Shown: positions 53,707 to 63,603 of the stretch, one piece after another | How positions within the stretch are numbered: position 1 is the stretch's first letter | Layout: the number at the start of each line of letters is the position of its first letter | Assembly (NCBI GenBank): GCA_018712145.1 | Contig: DVHJ01000081.1 | Coordinates: 1-64,000 of the forward strand | DNA length: 64,000 bases | Reading direction: 5' to 3' | DNA from: Candidatus Faecousia faecigallinarum | GTDB taxonomy: Bacteria > Bacillota > Clostridia > Oscillospirales > Oscillospiraceae | Program-made: the position numbers and the translations under genes | Notes under the pieces: model-generated | Database searches by the model: none | The model's input: only the letters and a program-made list of their open reading frames with translations | Told to the model about the DNA's origin: nothing

Positions 53707-53735
53707 TTGATTCTGGTAAAGCGTTCTGCTATAAT
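53707..53735 (+). promoter_or_regulatory. Promoter of the gdpP operon
   Basis: TTGATT (53707-53712) and TATAAT (53730-53735) are 17 bp apart. With the divergent smc promoter and a roughly 100 nt gdpP leader it fills the gene-free stretch 53504-53841. Nothing else was seen there. Confidence 0.7.
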
Positions 53736-53841
53736 AGGCCCATTCATGAAAAAACGTGCTGCGCCTGGTCTACCGGGTGCGGCCCGGCGCAATCCCGGCT
53801 CTCCCGCGGCTGCGCCAAATGCAGTTGGGAGGAGGGATTGC

Positions 53842-55821
53842 GTGAAGAAGAATAAAATCGGACGGCTGACGGAGCCCACCATGGCGATGTACTTTATTGT
53901 GCTGTTGGCGTTTGCGGCAGCCTCTTTTCTGTTGGAGCAGCCGGTGTTGGCAGCGGTGGAGGCCGGCGCTACCACGCTGCTATTTGTGTTTTACCAGGTT
54001 CGCCGGGTTCACCGGCGGAAAGCGCTGATGGCTTACATTCAGTCGGCCACGGATAATTTGGAGACGGCGGCCCGGGGGGAGATCCCATTGCCCATGGCCT
54101 TGGTCCGTTTGGTGGGCGGGGAGATTGTGTGGAGTAACCGGCAGTTTGCCAAAATTACCGGGATGAAGGATAGTCTCTTTGAGCAGAAAATCAATACAGT
54201 GCTGCCGGGATTTACTACAGAATGGCTGGCGGCTGGGAAAACCGAATGCCCGGGGGAGCTGACCCTGCAGGGCCGCCGGTACCGGGTTTTCGGTTCCACT
54301 TTCCATGAGAAAGGGCCAACCGGTCCGCTGTTGGGTTCGATCTATCTGGTGGATCTTACGGAACTCTACCAGGTGCGGGATGAATATATCCGCTCCCGGC
54401 CGGTAGTATCTATCATTCTGGTGGATAACTATGATGAGCTTACCCGCAACCTGGCGGAAGGCGCAATTTCCACCCTGAACGCCGCCCTGGACGAGGTGAT
54501 TACCCGCTGCACCGAGGGTTACCACGGTATGCTCCGGCGGTTGGAGCGGAACCGGTATCTGTTTGTGTTTGAGGCCCGGGATCTGCAAAAATCCCTGGAG
54601 ACGAAATTCCGGCTGCTGGAGGAAATCCGTCAGGTGGTCAGCCCCACTGGGGTGGCGGCTACCATCTCCCTGGGTATTGGTAAAGAGGCGGCAACCTTTG
54701 AAGAGGGGTATAATTTTGCGGCGCTGAGCATTGAAATGGCCCTATCCCGGGGCGGTGACCAAGTGGTCATCAAGGACAGGTACAATTTCTCCTTTTATGG
54801 GGGACATACCAAGGAGACGGATCACCGCTCCAAGGTGCGCTCCCGGGTGACCGCCAACTCCCTGTCGGAGCTGGTGTCCCAGAGCAGCCATGTTTTCGTC
54901 ATGGGTCACAAAAATGCGGATTTAGACGCGGTGGGCGCTGCCGTGGGCATTTGCTGCCTATGCCGGAAACGGGGAAAGCAGGCGAAGATTGTCATCGATT
55001 TGGAAAAGAATGCAGCGGAAAAGCTGCTGGAGCAGCTCCAGGCAACCCCGGAATACAGTGGTTGTTTCCTGTCCGGACAGGATGCCCTGCTGCTGGCGGA
55101 CCCTAAGAGCTTACTGGTGGTGGTGGATACTAACCGGCCAGATCAGGTGGAGTGTAAACCTCTGTTGGACGCCATTTCCAAGGTTTGTGTGGTGGATCAT
55201 CACCGCCGGGCAGCGGATTATATCAACCCGGTGGTGGTAAACCTCCATGAGCCATACGCTTCTTCCGCCTCGGAGCTGGCTACGGAGCTATTGCAGTACG
55301 CCGTAGAGGGGACGGATATCCTGCCCATTGAGGCTCGGGCCTTGCTGGCAGGCATTGTGCTGGACACCAAGAATTTCAATGTCCGCACCGGTGAACGCAC
55401 GTTTGAGGCAGCTGCGTTTCTCCGTCGTATCGGCGCCGATACGGTGGAAGTGAAAAAACTGTTGCAAAATGATTTCCAGGCCACCTTGGCCAGGTATCAG
55501 GTGATCAAATCCGCCCGGCTATACCGGAATCAGATCGCCATTGCAGCGCTGAATTCCACCACCTCCCGCACCATTGCCGCCCAGGCGGCTGACGAACTGC
55601 TGAGTATCCAGGGGATACTCACCTCATTTGTACTGTATCCTGAGGATAACCGGGTGATCATTTCTGCCCGGTCCATTGGCGACACCAATGTGCAGGTGAT
55701 TTTGGAGCCCCTGGGGGGCGGGGGCAACGCGGCCACCGCCGGGGCCCAGGTGCCGGACTGCGATGTGAAAACTGCTTTGGACCGGCTGGTGGCCTCCATC
55801 GATCAGTATTACCAGGAATAA
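53842..55821 (+). CDS. gdpP: GdpP-type cyclic-di-AMP phosphodiesterase (DHH family)
   Basis: This 659-residue membrane protein has two N-terminal helices (about 15-52), a PAS-like domain (about 75-165), a degenerate GGDEF domain (about 170-300, no GGDEF motif) and a DHH/DHHA1 phosphodiesterase. The metal motifs are GHKNADLDA, VVDTNRPDQ and VVDHHRR. It hydrolyses c-di-AMP, which in Firmicutes controls potassium uptake and osmotic balance. The DHHA1 glycine motif reads GGGGNAATAG, where the usual residue after GGGG is histidine. Start GTG 53842 has GGAGG 9 nt upstream; an in-frame ATG at 53746 lacks one. Confidence 0.93.
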   Translation: MKKNKIGRLTEPTMAMYFIVLLAFAAASFLLEQPVLAAVEAGATTLLFVFYQVRRVHRRKALMAYIQSATDNLETAARGEIPLPMALVRLVGGEIVWSNRQFAKITGMKDSLFEQKINTVLPGFTTEWLAAGKTECPGELTLQGRRYRVFGSTFHEKGPTGPLLGSIYLVDLTELYQVRDEYIRSRPVVSIILVDNYDELTRNLAEGAISTLNAALDEVITRCTEGYHGMLRRLERNRYLFVFEARDLQKSLETKFRLLEEIRQVVSPTGVAATISLGIGKEAATFEEGYNFAALSIEMALSRGGDQVVIKDRYNFSFYGGHTKETDHRSKVRSRVTANSLSELVSQSSHVFVMGHKNADLDAVGAAVGICCLCRKRGKQAKIVIDLEKNAAEKLLEQLQATPEYSGCFLSGQDALLLADPKSLLVVVDTNRPDQVECKPLLDAISKVCVVDHHRRAADYINPVVVNLHEPYASSASELATELLQYAVEGTDILPIEARALLAGIVLDTKNFNVRTGERTFEAAAFLRRIGADTVEVKKLLQNDFQATLARYQVIKSARLYRNQIAIAALNSTTSRTIAAQAADELLSIQGILTSFVLYPEDNRVIISARSIGDTNVQVILEPLGGGGNAATAGAQVPDCDVKTALDRLVASIDQYYQE

Positions 55822-56060
55822 TTTGCAAATCCGCCGGAAACTGCGCTTGAAAACGCAGAAACGTCACTGTTTTCTGCATATCCATCGCGGCCCACGTTTT
55901 GCAACCGTAGCCGCGTATCTGCCCTCAGCATGCCATCCCAAACCACGCCCTTGCAACCGCAGACATGCTACCGTTCTTTGCGTGTGCAACCACGCCATAC
56001 CAAGCAAACCTGCTGACGGGCAAACATTTGTTACCCGATGGAAAAGGAGTATGATTAACC
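55822..56060 (+). other. Gene-free spacer between gdpP and rplI
   Basis: This 239 bp spacer sits in an otherwise tight operon. TGCAACC occurs three times (55900, 55952, 55985). I see no clear promoter, terminator or known leader; only the rplI ribosome site AAGGAG near the end is recognised. Confidence 0.5.
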
Positions 56061-56507
56061 ATGAAAGTGATTTTACTACAAGACGTTCGGGGGAAGGGGA
56101 AGAAGGGCCAGCTGTTGGAAGTCTCCGACGGCTATGCCCGGAACTATATGCTCCCCAGGAAAATCGCCATGGAGGCGACACCTGACGCCATCAACACCAT
56201 GCGCATGAATGACAAGGCCCAGCAGGAGCGCCAGACCCGGGAGCGGGCCGAGGCGGTGGAGTTGGCCAAGAAGATGAAGACCATGACCCTTACCGTGCTG
56301 GCCAAAGGGGGCGGCGCCGGCCGGCTGTTCGGCTCGGTGACCAACCAGGAAATCGCCGATGCGCTGCAGGCCCAGGGCATCACCTTGGACAAGCGGAAGA
56401 TCGTTATCGACGAGCCTATCAAAACCGTGGGCACCTATACCGTCCGGTGCAAGCTGGGCTATGAAATCGTGGGCGAGCTGACGGTACAGATTCAGGAGAA
56501 GCCCTAA
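56061..56507 (+). CDS. rplI: Ribosomal protein L9
   Basis: This 148-residue large-subunit protein shows the bL9 N-domain with LLQDVRGKGKKGQLLEVSDG and GYARNYMLPR, a long central helix (about 42-75) and the C-domain with GRLFGSVTNQEIADAL and IDEPIKTVGTY. ATG 56061 has AAGGAG upstream. The gdpP-rplI-dnaB order is conserved in Firmicutes. Confidence 0.97.
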   Translation: MKVILLQDVRGKGKKGQLLEVSDGYARNYMLPRKIAMEATPDAINTMRMNDKAQQERQTRERAEAVELAKKMKTMTLTVLAKGGGAGRLFGSVTNQEIADALQAQGITLDKRKIVIDEPIKTVGTYTVRCKLGYEIVGELTVQIQEKP

Positions 56508-56521
56508 AGGAGGTTCACCCC

Positions 56522-57862
56522 ATGGCCGACGGCGAGGAGCTGCTGGGCCGGCAGGCCCCCCAGTCTTTGGAGGCGGAGCAGTCCGTCCTGGGGGCCATGC
56601 TCATCGATAGCCGGTGCGTCCCGGACGTCATCGGCATTCTCAAGCCGGAGGATTTCTTCCTCCGGCAGAACCGGGAAATTTACGAAACCATCTACACCAT
56701 GTTCAACTTTTCCCAGGTCATCGACCCGGTGACGGTGCTCACTGCCATGCAGGAGCGGGGGGTGGATGCCTCCACGGACTACCTCAAACAGCTCATGGAG
56801 ATTACGCCCACCGCCGCCAACGTGGTGCGGTACGCCAACATTGTCCGGGACAAGGCCATGCTCCGGGCCCTGGCTACCGCCGCTGGGGAGATCGCCGAGA
56901 CAGTCTACCAGGGGGTGGGCACCCCGGCGGAAATTCTGGAATCGGCGGAAAAAAAGATCTATGCCCTGCGGAAAGGGGAGCGGGGAGACAGTATGGAGCA
57001 CATTGGTACGGTGCTCCATAAGGTCTTTGACCGGCTGGCGGAGCTGGCCCAGTCGGACAGCGACATCCCCGGCCTGTCCACCGGCCTGGTGGATCTGGAC
57101 CGGAAGATCAATGGCCTGAACCGGTCGGATTTGCTGCTCATCGCTGCCCGGCCTGCCATGGGCAAGACCTCCTTTGCCTTGAATATCGCCTTGAACGTGG
57201 CCAAGAAATACGGCCAAACTGTGGCCTTTTTCTCCCTGGAGATGTCCCGGGAACAGCTGGCCATGCGCCTGCTGTCCGGGGAGAGCTTTGTGGACAGCCA
57301 GAAAATGGCCACCGGTAAGCTCAGCGACGAGGAGTGGAGTAAGCTGGCCATGGCCTCGGCGGCCCTGAGCCAGACGGATATCCGGGTGGACGACAACCCC
57401 TCCATCACCGTGGCGGAGATGAACGCCAAGTGCCGCCGGCTGGACAATCTGGGCCTGGTGCTCATCGACTATCTCCAGCTCATGACCGGCTCCGGCTATG
57501 GCCGCCAGGCGGAGAACCGGGTGAATGTGGTGTCCGACATTTCCCGGGCATTGAAAATCATGGCCAAGGAGCTAAACGTGCCGGTGATCTGCCTGAGCCA
57601 GCTGTCCCGGGGACCGGAGAGCCGCCAGGATAAGCGGCCGATTTTGTCCGACCTCCGGGAATCCGGCGCCATTGAGCAGGATGCGGACGAGGTGCTGTTT
57701 TTGTACCGGGACGACTACTACCACGAAAATTCCGAGGAGAAAAATGTGGCCGAATGTATCGTGGCCAAAAACCGCCACGGGGAGACCGGCACGGTGAAGC
57801 TCCAGTGGCTGCCTCAATATACCACCTTTGCCAGCCAGACCTGGCGGCAGGAACCGGGTTGA
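56522..57862 (+). CDS. dnaB: Replicative DNA helicase DnaB
   Basis: This 446-residue hexameric fork helicase has an N-terminal DnaG-interaction domain beginning [17 protein letters not shown]. The RecA-type C-domain has Walker [14 protein letters not shown] (about residue 205), the [16 protein letters not shown] block, Walker [11 protein letters not shown] and the DnaB-specific [25 protein letters not shown] and KNRHGETG motifs. It follows rplI by 14 nt with a good SD. Confidence 0.97.
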   Translation: MADGEELLGRQAPQSLEAEQSVLGAMLIDSRCVPDVIGILKPEDFFLRQNREIYETIYTMFNFSQVIDPVTVLTAMQERGVDASTDYLKQLMEITPTAANVVRYANIVRDKAMLRALATAAGEIAETVYQGVGTPAEILESAEKKIYALRKGERGDSMEHIGTVLHKVFDRLAELAQSDSDIPGLSTGLVDLDRKINGLNRSDLLLIAARPAMGKTSFALNIALNVAKKYGQTVAFFSLEMSREQLAMRLLSGESFVDSQKMATGKLSDEEWSKLAMASAALSQTDIRVDDNPSITVAEMNAKCRRLDNLGLVLIDYLQLMTGSGYGRQAENRVNVVSDISRALKIMAKELNVPVICLSQLSRGPESRQDKRPILSDLRESGAIEQDADEVLFLYRDDYYHENSEEKNVAECIVAKNRHGETGTVKLQWLPQYTTFASQTWRQEPG

Positions 57863-57867
57863 CCGCC

Positions 57868-59181
57868 ATGGAAAATCAAGTGCTTGCTTTTTGCCGGGCC
57901 AACCGGCTGATTGCCCCGGGGGACCAGGTGGTCTGCGCCCTGTCCGGGGGCAAGGATTCGGTGGCCCTGCTGTGGTGCCTGTACCTGCTCCGGGAAAAGC
58001 TGGGGTTTACCCTATCTGCGGCCCACGTGAACCACGGCCTGCGGCCGGGGGAGGCGGACCGGGACGAGGCTTTCGTCCGGCAGCTGTGCCAGGGCTATGG
58101 CATCCCCCTGGCGGTGGGCCGGGTTCAGGTCCAGGCCCGGGGCCGGGGGGTGGAGGACGCCGCCCGCCGGGCCAGGTATACCTTTTTGGAAACCCTGCCG
58201 GGGAAAATCGCCACCGCTCACACCGCGGACGACAACGCCGAAACGGTGCTGATGCACCTGCTCCGGGGGACAGGACTGGCAGGGCTGGGGGGTATCGCCC
58301 CAGCTCGGGGCCGGATCATCCGGCCCATGCTCTTGATTACCGCCCAGGAGGTGGAGGGGTTTTTGCACCAGTGGAACCTGCCCCATGTGGAGGACAGCAC
58401 CAATGCCCAGGGCCGCTTCCTGCGCAACCGGCTCCGGCAGCAGGTGCTGCCGGTACTGTGCCGGGAGAACCCCAGATTTCCCCAGGGGTGCAGCCGGATG
58501 GCCATGACCCTGCGCCAGGACGGGGCCCTGCTGGACCGGCTGGCCCGGCAGGCCGGGGAACGGCTCACCGATTCCGCCGGGGCCCTAGACTGCGCCGGGG
58601 TGATGGCTCTGGACCCCGCCCTGCGCCGCCGGGTGCTGGGGTCGTTTCTGCGCCAGGCGGGGACGGCGGAGCCGGAAGCCGTCCACATCGCCCAGGCGGA
58701 GGCCCTGGCCGGGTCAAACAGCCCCTCGGCCTGGGGGGAATTCCCTAGCGGTGTTGTGCTGATGCGGCAGTATGGAAAACTAGTGAACTACCATCCTGGC
58801 CCCCCGCTGGCGGAGACGGCCCTGCCGGTGCCGGGGGAGGTCCGGGCCGGCGGCTGGCTGGCCCGATGCAAAATTTCGCCGCCGGGGGAGAAACGGGAAA
58901 ATTCCCCGTTCACATTTGCCCTGGCCTGTGATACAATACGGCAAACCCCGCTGGTTCTGCGGCCCCGGCGCCCGGGGGACAGGCTGTGCCTGCCTGGCGG
59001 GACCAAGACGGTGAAGAAACTGTTCATCGACCGGAAAATTCCCGCCGCCTGGCGGGATACCCTGCCGGTGCTGGCGGCAGGGGAGCGGGTGCTGGCGGTG
59101 GCGGGGATCGGCGGGGACGTCCGTTTCCTCCCCCAGCCCGGCGCTCCGGCGGTGACGGTATCCCTGGTGAAAATCAAATAA
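57868..59181 (+). CDS. tilS: tRNA(Ile)-lysidine synthetase TilS
   Basis: This 437-residue enzyme attaches lysine to C34 of the AUA-decoding tRNA-Ile, an essential step. It has the PP-loop ATP pyrophosphatase motif ALSGGKDSVALL near residue 25, THTADDN-like AHTADDNAETVLMHLLRGTG, and a C-terminal TilS domain with RRPGDRL and KKLFIDRKIP. ATG 57868 is 5 nt after the dnaB stop; the longer frame overlaps dnaB. It is followed by hpt and ftsH in the classical tilS-hpt-ftsH order. Confidence 0.94.
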   Translation: MENQVLAFCRANRLIAPGDQVVCALSGGKDSVALLWCLYLLREKLGFTLSAAHVNHGLRPGEADRDEAFVRQLCQGYGIPLAVGRVQVQARGRGVEDAARRARYTFLETLPGKIATAHTADDNAETVLMHLLRGTGLAGLGGIAPARGRIIRPMLLITAQEVEGFLHQWNLPHVEDSTNAQGRFLRNRLRQQVLPVLCRENPRFPQGCSRMAMTLRQDGALLDRLARQAGERLTDSAGALDCAGVMALDPALRRRVLGSFLRQAGTAEPEAVHIAQAEALAGSNSPSAWGEFPSGVVLMRQYGKLVNYHPGPPLAETALPVPGEVRAGGWLARCKISPPGEKRENSPFTFALACDTIRQTPLVLRPRRPGDRLCLPGGTKTVKKLFIDRKIPAAWRDTLPVLAAGERVLAVAGIGGDVRFLPQPGAPAVTVSLVKIK

Positions 59182-59204
59182 AAGAGAGAAAGAGGTAGCC
59201 TGCC

Positions 59205-59741
59205 ATGCACAATTCTATTGAGCGCGTCCTGCTGACGGAAGAGCAGATCAAGGCCCGGGTCGCCCAGCTTGGCCAAGCTTTGGCGGCGGATTATCGGGAC
59301 AAAACCCCAATTTTTGTGGGTATTCTCAAAGGCGTCGTGGTGTTTTTCGCCGACATGATCCGGGCGGTACAGATTCCTTGCCAGATTGACTTTATGGCGG
59401 TGTCCTCCTACAGCGGCACGGCCTCTACCGGGAAAATCCAGCTGCTGAAGGACTTGTCAGTGGACATCACCGGCCGCCATGTGGTGATTTTGGAGGATAT
59501 TTTGGACTCCGGCTTAACTTTGCAACATACGGTGGAGTACTTGCAATCCAAACACCCGGCCTCAGTGAAGATCTGTACATTTCTGGACAAGCCGGAAGGC
59601 CGGAAGGCGGACATTCAGGCGGACTACGTGGGCTTTTCCGTGCCTAATCTTTTTGTGGTGGGCTACGGACTGGACTATGACGAGGCATACCGGAACCTGC
59701 CCTATGTGGGGGTGCTGAAGCCGGAAGCGTATTCTAAGTAG
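59205..59741 (+). CDS. hpt: Hypoxanthine phosphoribosyltransferase
   Basis: This 178-residue purine-salvage enzyme makes IMP and GMP from hypoxanthine and guanine with PRPP. The PRPP loop VVILEDILDSGLTL is at about 93-106. FVGILKGVVVFFADM and YVGFSVPNLFVVGYGLDYDE.YRNLPY are also family blocks. AAGAGG lies upstream of the ATG. It sits between tilS and ftsH, as in Bacillus. Confidence 0.96.
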   Translation: MHNSIERVLLTEEQIKARVAQLGQALAADYRDKTPIFVGILKGVVVFFADMIRAVQIPCQIDFMAVSSYSGTASTGKIQLLKDLSVDITGRHVVILEDILDSGLTLQHTVEYLQSKHPASVKICTFLDKPEGRKADIQADYVGFSVPNLFVVGYGLDYDEAYRNLPYVGVLKPEAYSK

Positions 59742-59758
59742 GCAAAGGAGATATCTGA

Positions 59759-61594
59759 TTGAAACCGAGTAAATCCAAGAATATTTTTCTGTATATTGCA
59801 GTGCTGCTTCTGTTATTCTCCCTGATCAACTGGATGCTCCAGGCACTGCGGCCCCAGGGCCTGGCCTACTCCCAGGTGATTACCCTGTTCCAGGAGGAGC
59901 GGGTCCGGTCTTTTGCCGTGGAGGATGGGATCTTGACCATGGAACTGTGGGAGCCGGTGGATGGGCAGACCCAGTATGTGGCCTACCTATCCAGCACAGA
60001 GGATTTCCGGGCGGAGTTGGGGGAGCTGTTCCGGCAGCAGTTAAACAGCGGTGTGTTAGAGGGCTACACTTTCCTGCCGGAGAGCAGCCCGTCGGTGCTC
60101 TATCAGGCTTTGCCCTATCTCATTGCCGGGCTAGTCTTGCTGCTGGTGTGGGCTCTGCTCAGCAGCCGGTCTGGCGGCGGTGTGGCTAGCTTTACCCGGG
60201 CCAGGGCAAACCTGGGGCCGTCGGGTAAGCCGGTGGATTTCTCCGATGTGGCTGGCGCTGACGAAGAGAAGGCAGAACTCCAGGAGGTGGTGGGCTTCCT
60301 TCGGGAGCCGGAGAAGTTCCGGGCCATGGGTGCCAAGGTACCCAAGGGCATTCTGCTCATCGGCCCGCCGGGTACCGGCAAAACTCTTCTAGCCAGGGCC
60401 GTGGCCGGGGAGGCCAAGGTGAACTTTTTGTCCATTTCCGGCTCGGACTTTGTGGAGCTGTATGTGGGCGTAGGCGCAGGCCGTGTCCGGGATCTGTTTG
60501 ACCAGGCCAAGCGGGTGGCTCCGGCCATTATCTTCATTGACGAAATTGACGCGGTAGGCCGCCGCCGGGGTGCCGGATTAGGCGGCGGACACGACGAGCG
60601 GGAGCAGACCCTGAACCAGCTGCTGGTGGAGATGGACGGCTTCCAGAAAAACGAGGGGGTCATCGTCCTGGCCGCCACCAACCGGCAGGATATTTTGGAC
60701 CCCGCCCTGCTGCGCCCCGGCCGGTTTGACCGGCAGATTTACGTGGGCGCCCCGGACGCCAAAGGCCGTGGGGAGATTCTGCAGATCCACGCCAAGAACA
60801 AGCGGCTGGACGGGGAGGTGGACCTAAAGCAGGTGGCCCTGGCCACAGCGGGATTCACCGGTGCGGACTTGGAAAACCTGCTCAATGAGGCGGCAATTCT
60901 GGCGGTGCGGGACGGCCACCCGGCCATCACCCGGGCCGACCTGGACGAGGCCATGATGAAGGTCATTGCCGGCCCCCAGAAGCGGAGCCGGAAGCAGCTC
61001 CAGCGGGATTTGCGGATCACCGCCATTCATGAGGCGGGCCACGCCGTGGCCATGTACCACCTGCCCACCCACGATCCGGTGCATCAGGTGACCATCATCC
61101 CTCGGGGCAATGCCCTGGGCCTGACGGTGAGCCTGCCCCGGGAAGATACGGTCCACCATACCCGCAATGAGATGTACGAGCAGATCGTCTCCCTGCTGGG
61201 TGGCCGGGTAGCGGAGGCTCTGTTCTGTCAGGACATTTCCACCGGCGCTTCCAACGATATCCAGCGGGCCACCCGGTTGGCCAGGGATATGGTGGCCCGG
61301 TATGGCATGAGCGAGAAAATCGGCGCGATATCTTATGAAAGTGGAGAAGAGGTGTTCATTGGCCGGGATTATGAGAAAACCAAGTCCTACTCCGAGGAAG
61401 TGGCAGGCCTGCTGGACGGGGAAGTGAAGCGGCTGGTGGACCGGGCCTACGCCCACTGCACCCAAATCCTGGAGGAAAACCGGGAAAAGCTGATGCAGGT
61501 GGCGGACTATCTGATGGCCCATGAGACCATGACTGGCGAGGCCTTTTCTGCCTGCATGGCCGGTCAGACCATCGACGCCGGTCCGGCCGAATAG
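59759..61594 (+). CDS. ftsH: ATP-dependent zinc metalloprotease FtsH
   Basis: This 611-residue membrane AAA+ protease has two transmembrane helices (about 9-26 and 118-135) around an extracytoplasmic loop. The AAA domain has [16 protein letters not shown], Walker [32 protein letters not shown] and a peptidase domain with zinc site HEAGH. It degrades misfolded membrane proteins and regulators. The start is TTG 59759 with AAAGGAG upstream. The substrate-facing C-terminal tail is short. Confidence 0.97.
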   Translation: MKPSKSKNIFLYIAVLLLLFSLINWMLQALRPQGLAYSQVITLFQEERVRSFAVEDGILTMELWEPVDGQTQYVAYLSSTEDFRAELGELFRQQLNSGVLEGYTFLPESSPSVLYQALPYLIAGLVLLLVWALLSSRSGGGVASFTRARANLGPSGKPVDFSDVAGADEEKAELQEVVGFLREPEKFRAMGAKVPKGILLIGPPGTGKTLLARAVAGEAKVNFLSISGSDFVELYVGVGAGRVRDLFDQAKRVAPAIIFIDEIDAVGRRRGAGLGGGHDEREQTLNQLLVEMDGFQKNEGVIVLAATNRQDILDPALLRPGRFDRQIYVGAPDAKGRGEILQIHAKNKRLDGEVDLKQVALATAGFTGADLENLLNEAAILAVRDGHPAITRADLDEAMMKVIAGPQKRSRKQLQRDLRITAIHEAGHAVAMYHLPTHDPVHQVTIIPRGNALGLTVSLPREDTVHHTRNEMYEQIVSLLGGRVAEALFCQDISTGASNDIQRATRLARDMVARYGMSEKIGAISYESGEEVFIGRDYEKTKSYSEEVAGLLDGEVKRLVDRAYAHCTQILEENREKLMQVADYLMAHETMTGEAFSACMAGQTIDAGPAE

Positions 61595-61632
61595 AGCGGC
61601 CCGTGTCCTGCCGGCCAGGGATGCGCATGAAA

Positions 61633-61717
61633 GGGCCTGTTGCAAAGTGATATGCTCCCCATAGTGTAGTCTCGAATTTTTCGTTTTTTCGAGTGTCTAC
61701 TCTATGGGGAGCATATC
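61633..61717. repeat. Nested palindromic repeat, copy 3 with decayed right outer arm
   Basis: GGGCCTGTTGCAA (61633-61645) precedes a 69 bp near-palindrome (61649-61717) almost identical to 43342-43410. After it only ATTTGC remains of the right outer arm. It lies in the gap between convergent ftsH and murC, which otherwise shows no feature. Confidence 0.85.
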
Positions 61718-61845
61718 ACATTTGCTGGAAGTACTGTGCTTTACACCAGTGGCGGGCAGGTAGGCACCAGGTTCTGTTCCATTGCAACGCTTTTGTCCCG
61801 GGCTGTGCAGTGGCAATCTGCACTGCTGCCGGGGGGATTGGTTTT

Positions 61846-63234
61846 CTAGCCTTTCTTCTTTTGCAGCAGGGCTTCCCCGGCCTTATAAATATCCCCGGCG
61901 CCTACGGTGAGAATTACGTCATCGGGCTGGGCGATCCGCCGGAGATAGGTGGTCACCTCCGGTAGGGTCTCAAAAAATGCGGCCCCGGGAATCTTGTTGG
62001 CCAAATCCCGGGCGGATATGCCCACGGTATTCCGCTCTCGTGCGGCGTAAATTTCCGCCAGCACCACCTGATCCACCGTGCGCAGCTCCCGAACAAAATC
62101 GTCAAACAGAGCTGCCGTCCGGCTATAGGTGTGGGGCTGGAAGGCCATAATGATCCGCCGGTAGCCCATGGCCCGCACTGCAGCGATGGTGGCGTGGAGC
62201 TCTCCGGGATGGTGGGCATAATCATCGTACACATCGGCGCCATTGTAGTTGCCCTTGTACTCCATCCGGCGGCCGGCGCCGTGAAACGATTCCAGCCCCG
62301 CTGTCACCGCTGCACCGTCGATGCCCAACGTCCAGGCCACCGCAGCGGCGGCGATGGCGTTAAGGGCATTGTGCCGGCCGTAGACATTCAGCTTTACTGT
62401 GCAGTACTTCTCCCCGGCGCAGATCACCTGGAAATCCCGCCAGTCGGCAGAATAATCCTGACCATGCACCAGGTTGTCCGGTCCCAGGCCGAAAGTTGTA
62501 TACGAAAGGTCTTTTAGGGCGGCTCTGGTATTGGCGTCGTCTCCGTTGGCCAGAATTTTTCCATCCCGTCGGGGCACCAACTGGGCAAACCGCCGGAACG
62601 ACTGCTCAATGGCAGCAAGATCCCGGAAATAGTCCAGGTGATCCGCCTCAATATTCAAAATTACCGCCATGGTAGGGAAGAAGTTTAGAAATGAATCGCA
62701 ATACTCGCAGCTTTCCATGACGATGGAGTCCCCTTTCCCCACCCGGTGGCCGGCGTGGAGAATGGGCAGGTAGCCGCCAATCATCACCGTGGGGTCCTGC
62801 TGGGCCGCCAGAAGAATATGGGTCACCATGGAGGTGGCTGTGGTTTTCCCATGGGTGCCGGAGATGCAAATGGCATTCCGGTAACCCCGCATCAGCACGC
62901 CCCAGGCCTGGGCACGCTCAAACACCGGTATCCCCAATGCGCGGGCCGCGGCAATTTCCGGGTTGTCATTGTGGGCCGCAGCGGTGCGGATAATGCAGTC
63001 CGCCCCTCGAATATTTTCCGCGCTGTGGCCAATGTACACCCGGATACCATGGGCCCGAAGCTCATCGGTAGACACTGAGGCGTTCATATCTGAGCCGGTC
63101 ACCTGCACCCCAAGGCCCTGAAGCACCAGGCCCAAGGGGCGCATAGACACTCCCCCAATGCCAACCAGATGCACCCGGCGGCCAGGCTGAAGGTATGATT
63201 TCATTCTATTCACTTGATATGCAGACATCGCCAT
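61846..63234 (-). CDS. murC: UDP-N-acetylmuramate--L-alanine ligase
   Basis: This 462-residue cytoplasmic Mur ligase adds the first amino acid of the peptidoglycan stem. The N-terminal Rossmann domain is VHLVGIGGVSMRPLG. The ATP P-loop is ISGTHGKTTATS (about residue 110). YDDYAHHPGEL and AFQPHTYSR follow, then the C-terminal domain. ATG 63234 has GAGGGTG upstream; the frame extends two codons further to TTG. It forms a single-gene unit here, with no other mur gene in the window. Confidence 0.95.
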   Translation of the reverse strand: MAMSAYQVNRMKSYLQPGRRVHLVGIGGVSMRPLGLVLQGLGVQVTGSDMNASVSTDELRAHGIRVYIGHSAENIRGADCIIRTAAAHNDNPEIAAARALGIPVFERAQAWGVLMRGYRNAICISGTHGKTTATSMVTHILLAAQQDPTVMIGGYLPILHAGHRVGKGDSIVMESCEYCDSFLNFFPTMAVILNIEADHLDYFRDLAAIEQSFRRFAQLVPRRDGKILANGDDANTRAALKDLSYTTFGLGPDNLVHGQDYSADWRDFQVICAGEKYCTVKLNVYGRHNALNAIAAAAVAWTLGIDGAAVTAGLESFHGAGRRMEYKGNYNGADVYDDYAHHPGELHATIAAVRAMGYRRIIMAFQPHTYSRTAALFDDFVRELRTVDQVVLAEIYAARERNTVGISARDLANKIPGAAFFETLPEVTTYLRRIAQPDDVILTVGAGDIYKAGEALLQKKKG

Positions 63235-63271
63235 GCGCAAACACCCTCACTACTACTTTTTTCGGCCTTCT

Positions 63272-63300
63272 ATTATATCATGGCGTCAGACAGTTGACCA
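63272..63300 (-). promoter_or_regulatory. Predicted promoter of murC
   Basis: On the minus strand a consensus TATAAT (63272-63277) follows a weak -35, TGGTCA (63295-63300), with 17 bp spacing. Confidence 0.5.
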
Positions 63301-63371
63301 GTGGTTTTTTGCCCAAAATTTCCCCCGAAGCCGGTGGAAAATTGGCATTTTCCAGACGGCATTCCTTCTGC

Positions 63372-63401
63372 TTGACAAGCCGTTGCTCTCCATGGTACAA
63401 T
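63372..63401 (+). promoter_or_regulatory. Predicted promoter of mntP
   Basis: TTGACA (63372-63377) and TACAAT (63396-63401) are 18 bp apart, leaving a leader of about 195 nt. Confidence 0.65.
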
Positions 63402-63429
63402 TAAATGCACTGTTTACCCATATTGAGAC

Positions 63430-63553
63430 TGTCGGAAAAACCCTATGGGCTTTTCCGACAAACGGTTTGATGGGTTGCCTATTTTACCGGATACATGTCC
63501 CGGTGGAAAACCACCCGACAACATTCGCCGCCTGGTTGGGCGGCGAATGTTGT
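63430..63553 (+). repeat. Pair of hairpins in the mntP leader, related to the cobU/cobS element
   Basis: The first hairpin is TGTCGGAAAA-CCC with GGG-TTTTCCGACA (63430-63460). The second is a 15 bp perfect stem ACAACATTCGCCGCC with GGCGGCGAATGTTGT (63518-63553). Both motifs, with the AGACT flank, occur in the same order at the ends of the element at 35508-35713. It may act as a leader attenuator or be a shortened copy of that repeat. Together with the two promoters it fills 63235-63603. Confidence 0.55.
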
Positions 63554-63603
63554 GCAATTTCTTTGGCATACCAATCTTTTCTGTTTTGTGGAGGAGTACA
63601 TCA

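Noticed and set aside
53746-53841. ATG 53746 as gdpP start, adding 32 residues
   Set aside because: It has no Shine-Dalgarno sequence and would add an Arg/Pro/Ala-rich tail ahead of the membrane helices, while GTG 53842 has GGAGG at 9 nt.
63402-63603. yybP-ykoY manganese riboswitch in the mntP leader
   Set aside because: This would be the expected regulator, but the hallmark GGGGAGUAG-type loop and its partner are not seen. The leader is instead dominated by two repeat-like hairpins.
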